Origin: DATBHW01 sp046704085
GTDB lineage: Bacteria; Chloroflexota; Ktedonobacteria; Ktedonobacterales; DATBGS01
Length of the DNA stretch: 8,154 bases
Reading direction: 5' to 3'
Assembly (NCBI GenBank): GCA_046704085.1
Contig: JBJKSJ010000070.1
Location: 1-8,154 of the forward strand
Position 1 is the stretch's first letter. Every line of letters begins with the position of its first letter. Of the stretch, positions 1-6,005 are shown piece by piece. The position numbers were made by a program, and so were the translations under genes. The notes under the pieces are model-generated. The model ran no database searches, had not been told where the DNA came from, and saw nothing but the letters and a program-made list of their open reading frames with translations.

Positions 1-105
1 GTTGAAGCCGCCCAGCCTCGCTTGCCTGATCAACGCAGAGTGGTGCTGTGGGTGGCCTCTTCCTGTCGTCCCGCTTTACCTGCGCAGCCCTATCAAGTGG
101 CCTAA
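1..105 (+). CDS. Possible C-terminal tail of an unknown upstream gene (partial)
   Basis: Frame 1 is open from the left edge of the window and ends at TAA 103-105, giving 34 residues that finish in ...YQVA. Codon use (many GCC, GTG, CAG, CGC) resembles the neighbouring genes, but the fragment is too short to identify any domain. The stop lies just before the promoter-like element at 115, as expected for an upstream gene end. It may equally be chance open frame in an intergenic region. No function can be assigned. Confidence 0.3.
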   Translation, partial: VEAAQPRLPDQRRVVLWVASSCRPALPAQPYQVA

Positions 106-114
106 CCCCCTGAG

Positions 115-165
115 GGTATGCGAAGAGGGCTGCTTGCGCCCTATACTCAGCTTGGAACTCCGGTA
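115..165 (+). promoter_or_regulatory. Promoter-like element, copy 1 of a 51-bp duplicated sequence
   Basis: This 51-bp block is repeated at 2190-2240 with only three mismatches (48/51). It contains TATACT at 142-147, one base away from the TATAAT -10 consensus. A -35 would fall near 119-124 (TGCGAA), a poor match to TTGACA, so an activator or an alternative sigma factor may be needed. A start site near 154 would give a leader of about 65-70 nt before the ATG at 222. The block spans roughly -38 to +11 of such a promoter, which fits a conserved promoter core. An alternative reading uses the GGAACT at 154-159 as an ECF-type -35 box, but I see no convincing matching -10. Confidence 0.55.
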
Positions 166-194
166 TATCCTCGCCCTCAGGGCGAACCTACCGG
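160..194 (+). other. Possible 5'-leader stem-loop
   Basis: An outer stem pairs CCGGTA (160-165) with TACCGG (189-194). It encloses an inner 6-bp hairpin, TCGCCC (171-176) with GGGCGA (180-185) and a 3-base loop. It lies at the inferred 5' end of the transcript for the DUF1906 gene and ends about 15 bases before its GGAG ribosome-binding site. It could stabilise the mRNA 5' end or affect initiation. The second copy of the upstream element lacks an equally strong fold. The role is inferred. Confidence 0.3.
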
Positions 195-221
195 ACGGAT
201 TACAGATACGGAGTGATGTTT

Positions 222-1082
222 ATGAGGAAGCTCATCAGAAGGTTCCCAATTCTCGCGCTGCTTGTATCCATCAGCCTTGCTACATCCCCTGGCGGCACCG
301 TGTCCGCCAGGCAGCAGGCACCGAAAGTGACCACTGAAGTAGTGGTCACTCCCGCACTGTCCTCTGGCTCTGGGACCAATTATGGGGAGGGCTTTGATAC
401 CTGTTCGTTGCCAACTACCAGCCAGATGGTGAATTTCTATGATGGGACCCCGTACTACTGGTACAATGTGTATATCGGTGGCGAAAATTACGGCTGCCGA
501 CCGGCCACCGTCACGTCTAGCTGGCTAAACACAGTAAGTGCGGAGGGTTGGCAGTTCATCTTCAATTGGGTAGGGTTGCAATCCCCTTGCTCCACACAAA
601 ATGTCACGAAGTTCAGCACGAATACCACAATGGCGTACAAGCAGGGTACGAGCGACGCCGCAAGCGCCTGGGACGTACTCATCAATCTGGGTATCACCAA
701 CGAGGCGCAAGGAACGGTCATCGTCTTCGATCTCGATTCGGCACCGGACCAGGGCAATCCATCGTGCCTGGCGGCCACGAACTCGTTCATCCAAGGATGG
801 GTTGATACCCTCAACACCTCGCCTGCCCAGGTGCCCGGCGTCTATGGCTCCGTCTGCGGATCAAACCTGGTGGCTCTTGCCTCGCTGAGTCGGCCACCGA
901 GCTTCATCTGGGGAGCCTACTGGGACGGCAACCTGTCGACCTCGGATCTCGACCCATCGTGCGGCGGTGGTTACAGCGGCATCCCGTCGGGTGATTGGTC
1001 CAATCACCAGCGTTTCAAGCAGTACCAGGGTGCCCACTACCAAACCTACAACGGAACCACGCTCGACATCGATAGCGACTGA
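222..1082 (+). CDS. Secreted DUF1906 (Rv2525c-like, glycoside-hydrolase-like) protein
   Basis: This is a predicted 286-residue exported protein. The ATG at 222 is chosen because GGAG at 210-213 sits 8 bases upstream; the GTG at 213 and ATG at 216 are too close to it. The N-terminus MRKLIRRFPILALLVSISLA is a classic signal peptide, with a probable cleavage after VSA (residue 29). The mature part matches the DUF1906 TIM-barrel pattern: GFDTC at 57-61, YIGG at 84-87, a W-x-GLQ strand near 116-120, an FDLD strand at 169-172, GVYGS at 206-210, W-GAYW-DG near 230-236, and a C-terminal QYQG...LDID tail reminiscent of GH25 lysozyme-like folds. Acidic residues D59, D170 and D172 are candidate active-site positions. 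Family knowledge (Rv2525c, streptomycete homologues) points to the cell envelope, possibly peptidoglycan or another glycan, but enzyme activity is generally unproven. Six cysteines (61, 92, 123, 182, 212, 247) suggest disulfides outside the cell. It is followed 74 bases later by a lipoprotein gene and probably shares its transcript. Confidence 0.85.
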   Translation: MRKLIRRFPILALLVSISLATSPGGTVSARQQAPKVTTEVVVTPALSSGSGTNYGEGFDTCSLPTTSQMVNFYDGTPYYWYNVYIGGENYGCRPATVTSSWLNTVSAEGWQFIFNWVGLQSPCSTQNVTKFSTNTTMAYKQGTSDAASAWDVLINLGITNEAQGTVIVFDLDSAPDQGNPSCLAATNSFIQGWVDTLNTSPAQVPGVYGSVCGSNLVALASLSRPPSFIWGAYWDGNLSTSDLDPSCGGGYSGIPSGDWSNHQRFKQYQGAHYQTYNGTTLDIDSD

Positions 1083-1156
1083 GCCACTGGCCCAACGTCT
1101 CCATCTGGGTCGGCCTACATGACGACTTGCCTGTAAGGGAACAAGAGGTGAATACG

Positions 1157-2134
1157 ATGAGATTCGTCAATACAATCGCTGCCTCCAGGAGCTGGGCCAG
1201 CATAGTGCGGCGCCTGAGGCCGAGCCTGCTGCTGCTCGTGGCCGTCGGGCTGCTGACCGGGTGCAGCGTGGGGGCTGGATCCGCCACAGCAACCACACCG
1301 ACTGGATCGAATGTGATCCCCTGGCTGCCCGTTTCAGGAACACCGCTCCATCCCTCGCAGCCAACCCCTGCGTCCAGCGTGTGTACCCTGGCAGACCTGC
1401 GGAACGATGGCGTGTATGCGGGCACGTATCAAGGCAATGGGGAATACAATCTGCACCTGACCAATACTGGCTCAGCTTCCTGCTACTTCCCTGGAGCGCC
1501 ACAGATGGAGGTGACGCTGGCGTCGGGAGATCACATGGCGGTTAGCCCTGGTGAGTTCGCCGCTCAGCGCGTGGACCTTCAGCCAAATCAGACGGTGCAG
1601 ATCATGTTTGGCAGCCCTGGCTACTGCTCCACCTTCAACCCGCAGGCACCCCTGCTTGCTCAGAGCGTGCAGGTCACGTTTTCGACAGGCGAGAGTATGA
1701 CGGTCAACGGACTGCAGCTTGATGTGCAGTGTGGCGCGCCCACCGTCCTGCTCTTTGTCGCTGTTGCCAGCACCATGCCCGTCTCGTCCTCACCGCTCGA
1801 TGCGCTTCAGGCGACAGTGACCGCTCCTTCTACGGCTGCGCACGGCTCCACCTTCACTTACACGGTGACATTGACTAACTCGACTGCCGGGGCTATTGCC
1901 CTCTCGCCGTGCCCCTCCTATACAGAAGGGTTCAGCAATGGCAATGGAGTTGAGGATCAGGCCACCTGGCTCCTAAACTGCCAGGTTGAGCAGCAGATCC
2001 CCGCAGGAGCCAGTCTCACCTTCGCCATACAATATGTGGTTCCCTCCTCGTTTCCTGCGGGAGTAGCAAAATTGTCCTGGGCATTGCAGGTGCCTGGAGG
2101 CCCGGCGGCGGGGACGACGGTCATGGTAAGCTGA
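1157..2134 (+). CDS. Lipoprotein with DUF4232-like and Ig-like domains
   Basis: A 325-residue predicted lipoprotein. The ATG at 1157 is preferred because AAGAGGTG lies just upstream (1143-1150) and the basic n-region RRLRPS then leads into a hydrophobic stretch ending in the lipobox LTGC, with lipidated Cys36. An in-frame GTG at 1148 is a weaker alternative because it overlaps the ribosome-binding site. A Ser/Thr/Pro-rich linker (about 37-74) tethers the rest. Residues 74-200 resemble DUF4232: a Cys near the domain start (C76), the strand LHLTNTGSASCYFPGAP, then a basic and glycine-rich beta pattern with C157 and C192. Residues 213-325 look like an all-beta, Ig- or BsuPI-like domain (TYTVTLTNSTAGAI...IPAGASLTFAIQY). 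Both domain types are non-catalytic in known examples, so a binding or structural role on the outer face of the membrane is inferred. It lies between the DUF1906 gene and the second promoter-like element. Confidence 0.75.
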   Translation: MRFVNTIAASRSWASIVRRLRPSLLLLVAVGLLTGCSVGAGSATATTPTGSNVIPWLPVSGTPLHPSQPTPASSVCTLADLRNDGVYAGTYQGNGEYNLHLTNTGSASCYFPGAPQMEVTLASGDHMAVSPGEFAAQRVDLQPNQTVQIMFGSPGYCSTFNPQAPLLAQSVQVTFSTGESMTVNGLQLDVQCGAPTVLLFVAVASTMPVSSSPLDALQATVTAPSTAAHGSTFTYTVTLTNSTAGAIALSPCPSYTEGFSNGNGVEDQATWLLNCQVEQQIPAGASLTFAIQYVVPSSFPAGVAKLSWALQVPGGPAAGTTVMVS

Positions 2135-2189
2135 AGGCTGGGTGTGGTCGCCAAAAGGGCAGATATGGAGAGAAAAATACCCTATTTAT

Positions 2190-2240
2190 GGTATGCGGAG
2201 AGAGCTGCTTGCGCCCTATACTGAGCTTGGAACTCCGGTA
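2190..2240 (+). promoter_or_regulatory. Promoter-like element, copy 2 of the 51-bp duplicated sequence
   Basis: It is 48/51 identical to 115-165, with differences only at the 9th, 14th and 34th bases of the block. The -10-like TATACT is at 2217-2222 and GGAACT at 2229-2234. It ends 41 bases before the ATG at 2282 of the C39-like peptidase gene. Flanking sequence is not similar between the copies, and the two downstream proteins are unrelated. The similarity is therefore confined to the regulatory block. The simplest reading is a shared promoter or operator giving co-expression. Confidence 0.55.
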
Positions 2241-2281
2241 GAGTTTCCAGAATGACCGTTGTTCATAGTAAGGAGTACGTT

Positions 2282-3313
2282 ATGACCAGCGATCCCTTCC
2301 TTGCTCATCCGGTGGGCAGCCAACCACCCCCGCGCTCACAGGCGAGCGCGCCCGCGAAGGTTCTCATCCTGCTGCTGATGCTGGCGGCGCTCTGGGCGCT
2401 GTGGCCCAACGCCAGCCGTGCCGCTGCCCAGCCAGGAACGGCGCCCAATCCCACCTGTGTCAACGTCATTAACACGGGCGGTGGAAGCTGCCTCAGCGGC
2501 CCGGTGCAGCTTACGCCCCAGGAGCAAGCCCTGCTGGCGAAGAAGAATGCCCTGGCGCAAGAGTACGCCCAGGTGCGCGCTGGCAAGCTCAGCGCGAGCC
2601 TCTTCCAGCGCGATTACCAGGCATTCCTCCAGCAGTATGGCGGGCCGAGCGCCCAGCAACCTTTCGCCAGCCCGGCTTCCTGCCCAAGCATTGCCACAGG
2701 CTCAGCGAGCAGTACACAGCCGCTCACCGTGTGCATCTCGAAGGATCTCTATGTGCCGCAGCAGCCACAGGCGAACAATTATTATTGCGGCCCTGCTACG
2801 GCTGAAGAGATCTTGAGCGGCCTGGGCTGGACTACTGGCCCGCATGGAGAAAGCCTGAGCCAGAGCGTCCTCGCTAACACTAACTATCTGCACACCGATG
2901 CCGACGGAGGGACCAACTGGAACCCCTACGTGATGGGTCCGACGCTCAATGCCTGGACCCGTTCGAGCTTCTATGCGCCCGTCAATGGCTCAGGTGTGGG
3001 CGGCGGATTCACTGTTACCACCTTCACCTATGACCTGACAACCGACATTGACAATGGCTGGCCCCTGGTCGGCAACATCGTCGAGTATAGTGGCACGAAC
3101 AATCCTCATCTGGTAGGTCATCCTCAGTCAGCGACCATCTACCATTGGATCGCTATCAGGGGCTACAACAACTACGGCAGCACCACCGACTACGCGGATT
3201 CGATCTCTGGCGACAGTTGGATCTGGCCGTGGGCGGTGAATGTGCCTCCCTACAGCAGCATTTCCAGCAGTGCTATGACCACGCTGCTCAATGGGAAGGG
3301 GTATATCTGGTGA
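2282..3313 (+). CDS. Secreted or membrane-anchored C39-like (papain-fold) cysteine peptidase
   Basis: A predicted 343-residue protein. The ATG at 2282 is chosen for its strong ribosome-binding site AAGGAG (2270-2275, 6-base spacer); an in-frame ATG at 2252 has none. A hydrophobic segment at residues 26-41 (KVLILLLMLAALWALW), after a 25-residue polar N-terminus, is either a long signal peptide (possible cleavage near ASRAAA) or an anchor. Residues 77-120 form a charged, probably helical region (QEQALLAKKNALAQEYAQ). The C-terminal domain is C39-like: QANNYYCGPA at 163-172 gives the oxyanion Gln and catalytic Cys169, IYHWIAIRGYN gives His288, and the DYAD stretch (D303/D306) supplies the likely third residue. 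Members cleave peptides or, when outside transporters, act as extracellular peptidases of unclear substrate. No ABC transporter is attached or adjacent, so a leader-peptide-processing role is not supported. The stop overlaps a possible GTG start of the next lipoprotein gene. Confidence 0.8.
   Translation: MTSDPFLAHPVGSQPPPRSQASAPAKVLILLLMLAALWALWPNASRAAAQPGTAPNPTCVNVINTGGGSCLSGPVQLTPQEQALLAKKNALAQEYAQVRAGKLSASLFQRDYQAFLQQYGGPSAQQPFASPASCPSIATGSASSTQPLTVCISKDLYVPQQPQANNYYCGPATAEEILSGLGWTTGPHGESLSQSVLANTNYLHTDADGGTNWNPYVMGPTLNAWTRSSFYAPVNGSGVGGGFTVTTFTYDLTTDIDNGWPLVGNIVEYSGTNNPHLVGHPQSATIYHWIAIRGYNNYGSTTDYADSISGDSWIWPWAVNVPPYSSISSSAMTTLLNGKGYIW
3293..3312 (+). promoter_or_regulatory. Ribosome-binding site and GTG start overlapping the preceding stop
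   Basis: GGGAAGGGG at 3293-3301 is followed, after 8 bases, by GTG at 3310-3312, which overlaps the TGA (3311-3313) of the C39-like gene. This is the usual layout of a translationally coupled start. The GTG opens frame 1 with a basic peptide (VKPRASRARS), whereas the lipoprotein downstream is in frame 2. The site therefore decides the start only if a +1 shift or a one-base sequence error lies between 3313 and 3371. Confidence 0.5.
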
Positions 3314-3330
3314 AACCTCGCGCGTCGCGC

Positions 3331-3365
3331 GCCAGAAGCCTGGCCGATACGGCCAGGCTTCTGGC
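3331..3365 (+). repeat. Perfect 15-bp inverted repeat (hairpin) at the gene junction
   Basis: GCCAGAAGCCTGGCC (3331-3345) is exactly complementary to 3351-3365, with a 5-base loop GATAC. There is no T-run after it, so it is not a standard intrinsic terminator on the plus strand. It lies between the stop of the C39-like gene and the lipoprotein signal peptide, and it overlaps the codons leading into that peptide. It may attenuate transcription, stabilise the upstream mRNA or slow ribosomes. It is also the kind of structure that causes sequencing indels. Confidence 0.75.
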
Positions 3366-3370
3366 TGCTC

Positions 3371-4486
3371 TTGCTGCTTCTACTGGCGGGGTGCGCCCGC
3401 GCCACCACCCAGCCCGCGCCCACTGGCCCGGCGCCGACCTTTGGGCCGTTCCCCACGCCGACCCCCACCCCCGCTCCCGTGACGCTCCAGAGTGCCTGGG
3501 GCCAGGTCACGATTCACCACCTACCCAGCGCGCTGAGCAACAATCGCGTCTTCGTCTTTGATAATGCCGCCACTCCCGACGGGCAATGGCTCATCGGCGC
3601 CGACGAGCCGCGCGACTTCCTCACCAACACCACCCGTCCCTCCTTTGCCGTCCTGTATAACGTTAACACCCAGCAGATGCTCACCATGCACCAGTTGCGC
3701 AGTCCGCAGAGCCAGATTCTGGTTGCCTCGGCGGATGCGCAGTGGGTCGTCTGGACCGAGGCCGACGATCAGCCTAACTTCTTCGACTGGACACTGTTTG
3801 CCTATAATCAGCAAACCCGCCAGGTGCGCCAACTCGCCCAGGCAGTGAAGGTCAACGGCCAGGCTGTTCCTGGTCAGTATCCCAGCGTCGTGATCAATCA
3901 CGGTGTGGCCGTCTGGAACCAGGCTATCGGGCCGGTCAGCCCGACCACGCTGAACAATGCGGTGGTGCGCAGCGAAGACCTGGCAACCGGAGTTGTAACC
4001 ACCCTGGCAACCAGGGCAGGCGCGCCGCTGAGTTTCTCCTGGCCCTGGGCAGTCTGGGGGCAAGTCACCACCGGCTCAGGTGGCTACATGCAGCTCAAGA
4101 ATCTGACCACCAACCAGGAATTGCAGATCACCATCCAGGGCAGCTCCATCACGCTGGCAGGCACGAGTGTAGCCTACACTGATCTCAATCTTCACACCCT
4201 CTATCTGCTGGATGACATCACCAGGGATACGACCAATGCACAGGTATTGCTTCAGACAGCCGATGTGGACGACCATATCCAGTTTATCTGCATGAATGAC
4301 CGCCTCATTGGATGGACCCAGGATACTACCGTCCAGGTTTGGGACCGCATGGAGCAGCGTTTGGTGACATTGCCTATCTCGCATGGTATTAGTGCAAGCT
4401 GGGTCGGAGGACGCACCCTCGTCTGGGAAGACCCAGAATCGCAAGAACAACAGGATCAAGATAGGAAAAATGGCCTCATCCCTTAA
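3371..4486 (+). CDS. Beta-propeller-like lipoprotein with displaced ends
   Basis: The open frame codes for 371 residues from TTG 3371, but that start gives only MLLLLAGC, too short for a signal peptide. Upstream in the same frame the sequence reads FWLLLLLLLAGC, a complete hydrophobic core and lipobox, yet no standard start exists before the TGA at 3311. The well-placed GTG at 3310 is in another frame. A +1 shift in 3313-3371 would give a normal basic n-region plus lipobox. An ATA at 3347 (then RPGFW) is a less likely start. After Cys8 comes a Pro/Thr-rich linker (to about 36), then repeated beta-strand motifs with W-x-x-W features (PDGQWLIG, DAQWVVWTEAD, SWPWAVWG, VGGRTLVWEDP), resembling a WD40/TolB-type propeller. 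Near the end, the adjacent frame carries NGTFDVIDTTTLPVLP and stops at 4535; one fewer A in the A5 run at 4466-4470 would join it. The propeller suggests binding of a protein or glycan outside the membrane. The exact family is not recognised. Confidence 0.7.
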   Translation: MLLLLAGCARATTQPAPTGPAPTFGPFPTPTPTPAPVTLQSAWGQVTIHHLPSALSNNRVFVFDNAATPDGQWLIGADEPRDFLTNTTRPSFAVLYNVNTQQMLTMHQLRSPQSQILVASADAQWVVWTEADDQPNFFDWTLFAYNQQTRQVRQLAQAVKVNGQAVPGQYPSVVINHGVAVWNQAIGPVSPTTLNNAVVRSEDLATGVVTTLATRAGAPLSFSWPWAVWGQVTTGSGGYMQLKNLTTNQELQITIQGSSITLAGTSVAYTDLNLHTLYLLDDITRDTTNAQVLLQTADVDDHIQFICMNDRLIGWTQDTTVQVWDRMEQRLVTLPISHGISASWVGGRTLVWEDPESQEQQDQDRKNGLIP

Positions 4487-4530
4487 TGGAACCTTCGACG
4501 TGATTGATACCACCACCCTGCCGGTCTTGC

Positions 4531-4576
4531 CATAAGAAGAAGGGGCACAAGTGACGTTTGCCGCACCCCTGCCCCT
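4531..4576 (-). terminator. Possible terminator of the scpA transcript
   Basis: On the minus strand AGGGGCA (4576-4570) can pair with TGCCCCT (4547-4541), and the second arm is followed by the T-rich TTCTTCTTAT (4540-4531). The loop is long (22 bases), so the structure is only moderate. On the plus strand no T-run follows the hairpin. The region lies between convergent genes, where a terminator is expected. Apart from this, 4536-4611 holds nothing else I recognise. Confidence 0.35.
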
Positions 4577-4611
4577 ACCACCGCTGCCTGCATCGAAAGC
4601 TAGGGAGAAAG

Positions 4612-5460
4612 CTACCTGCGCTCTGGCGCTGGCTCAGGCGCATGGGCATGATCCGGCGCAATGGGCAGAATGAGGATCGGGGAGAACAGACTCTCCTGCT
4701 TCACAATGATGCGTTCCTCATGCCAGAGTTCGAGGACGGCCAGAAACGTGACCACCAGCGCCAGGCGCGATGGCGCGGCACGCAGCAAATCCTCGAAATT
4801 GACGCGGCCAAGCGCCGCCAGGCCAGCCTCGATCTCGGCAATCTTATCGCTGACGCGCACGGCTGGCAAGGGCAGCGGCTCAGGCTCGCTTTGTCGTCGC
4901 TCCTCCAGGACACGCCGAAATGCCGCTGCCAGCGCCTCCACCTCTAACCCCACCAGCCTGGGAGGCGCCCAGGTCAGCGCCTCCTCGGCAGGCACAACCG
5001 GCCCTGGACGTGGGAAGCTCACCAGGCCAGCCGCCTCGCGCGCACGCAGCAATTGGGCAATCTCCTTCGCCAGCTTATACTCCAGCAGGTGGCGGCGCAG
5101 TTCTTCGGCCTCGGCCATCGCCTCATCCGCTTCAGAAACCTCGTCTTCCCTGGGCGGATGCGGCAGCAAACTGCGCGATTTGATATAGAGCAGCTTCGCG
5201 CCTATCGTGATGAACTCTGCCAGCCGGGCCAGTGGTGGCTCCCCGCTTTGCCAGTTGCGCACATACTCCAAAAACTGATCGGTCACAGCCACCAGCGAGA
5301 TCGCCGTAATCTCCATCTGGCGCCGTTCGATCAGATGAAGTAAGAGGTCGAGCGGCCCCTCGAAGATAGGCAGATGGACCATATAGGGGCCTGCCACAGC
5401 AGTTGGAGGGGGTCCATCTACCATCACCTGTGTCCTAGTGACCTGATCACTTGTTGCCAT
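4612..5460 (-). CDS. scpA: Segregation and condensation protein A
   Basis: A 282-residue ScpA, the kleisin subunit that bridges Smc heads and binds ScpB in the bacterial condensin complex acting on the nucleoid. The N-terminal signature FEGPLDLLLHLI is at 33-44, followed by a helical region (QFLEYVRNW...LARLAEFITIGAKLLYIKSRSLLP) that fits the Smc-neck-binding bundle. The C-terminal winged-helix signature LVVTFLAVLELWHEERIIVKQ lies near 235-255. A variable acidic/Arg-rich linker sits between. The length is slightly above the usual 240-270, due to a 25-residue N-terminal extension and a proline-rich tail. ATG at 5460 is chosen over GTG at 5463 because GGGGAG (5472-5467) lies 6 bases upstream. 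It is the last gene of a leftward unit, 41 bases after the HD-domain gene. scpB is not downstream within the window. Confidence 0.93.
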   Translation of the reverse strand: MATSDQVTRTQVMVDGPPPTAVAGPYMVHLPIFEGPLDLLLHLIERRQMEITAISLVAVTDQFLEYVRNWQSGEPPLARLAEFITIGAKLLYIKSRSLLPHPPREDEVSEADEAMAEAEELRRHLLEYKLAKEIAQLLRAREAAGLVSFPRPGPVVPAEEALTWAPPRLVGLEVEALAAAFRRVLEERRQSEPEPLPLPAVRVSDKIAEIEAGLAALGRVNFEDLLRAAPSRLALVVTFLAVLELWHEERIIVKQESLFSPILILPIAPDHAHAPEPAPERR

Positions 5461-5501
5461 CACGCGCTCCCCAAACCAGCATAACGTGTATATTCTGGTC
5501 G

Positions 5502-5999
5502 CTAATTTTGATCGTCCACAGCATGCAGCGCCGCCGCCGGGCCATGCGGGTCGTGATGCGTGCGAATCAGCAGCACCACACGCTCCGGCAGGCCAGCCGC
5601 AGCAGCCAGATCAGCGCCAATATCCGCATGACGCCAGGCTACGTAGAAGGGGCGGCGCCAGCCTGGGCGCGGAGACGCCGCCAGCCAGCGTAGCAAGGCA
5701 GGGGCCAAAGCGCGCAGCAGCACAATAACCGGGCGCATCCAGAAGCGTACCCGCCCTCCGCCCTTCCCGACATCATGCAGCAGCGCAGCAGCCAGCAGAT
5801 CACGATCCTGGCAGCCCTGCGCCTGAAGGGCATAGCAGACACTCAGGCAATGACGCTGATCGCCAACCGACATCGTGGTAAACAACGCGCGTGCGGCTGG
5901 AGGGAGCAGCGCAGCGACACACTGCTCGTCCTCTGGCCGCACGCGCGCCGTCAACAAATGCCAGGCTTGCGAGACACGATAAACGACACGCACCCTCAT
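5502..5999 (-). CDS. HD-domain protein (putative metal-dependent phosphohydrolase)
   Basis: About 165 residues. The HD superfamily pattern is clear: H50 (DQRHCLSV), then LLAAALLHDVGKGG with the HD doublet at 75-76 and Lys79, then H124 (WRHADIGADLAAAAGL) and H148/H149 (RTHHDP). These residues bind a divalent metal pair in HD phosphohydrolases acting on nucleotides or phosphodiesters. The substrate cannot be read from sequence. A hydrophobic stretch (PVIVLLRALAPALLRWLAA, 90-108) lies between the motifs and may be a helix packed in the fold or at the membrane. The start is uncertain. GTG 6005 directly abuts the TGA (6008-6006) of the M50 gene, ATG 5999 is used here, and GTG 5993 has the GGGG at the best spacing. 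Tight packing with the M50 gene suggests coupled translation. Confidence 0.8.
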   Translation of the reverse strand: MRVRVVYRVSQAWHLLTARVRPEDEQCVAALLPPAARALFTTMSVGDQRHCLSVCYALQAQGCQDRDLLAAALLHDVGKGGGRVRFWMRPVIVLLRALAPALLRWLAASPRPGWRRPFYVAWRHADIGADLAAAAGLPERVVLLIRTHHDPHGPAAALHAVDDQN

Positions 6000-6005
6000 C
6001 CCCAC

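Noticed and set aside
2..337. A 111-residue plus-strand ORF from a TTG at the left edge
   Set aside because: It runs through the promoter-like element and into the signal peptide of the DUF1906 gene in another frame, and has no domain-like pattern or ribosome-binding site.
115..2240. Transposon or insertion sequence bounded by the 51-bp repeats
   Set aside because: The repeats are direct, not inverted; no transposase lies between them, and their position relative to start codons fits promoters better.
2282..3313. Bacteriocin-exporter (C39 plus ABC transporter) interpretation
   Set aside because: The C39-like domain is present, but there is no ATP-binding cassette, no transporter membrane domain and no double-glycine leader peptide gene in the window.
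3310..3561. An 83-residue ORF starting at the well-placed GTG 3310
   Set aside because: Its first residues look like a real n-region, but the rest is His/Pro/Arg-rich shadow sequence of the lipoprotein frame. It is better explained as the start of that lipoprotein before a frame change.
3521..4063. A 180-residue minus-strand ORF inside the propeller lipoprotein
   Set aside because: It is an antisense shadow. The plus frame has lipobox and beta-propeller features, and the minus product resembles no family.
4595..4614. Short direct repeat GAAAGCTA at the scpA stop
   Set aside because: Two 8-base copies spaced by 4 bases are too small to mean anything without further copies.
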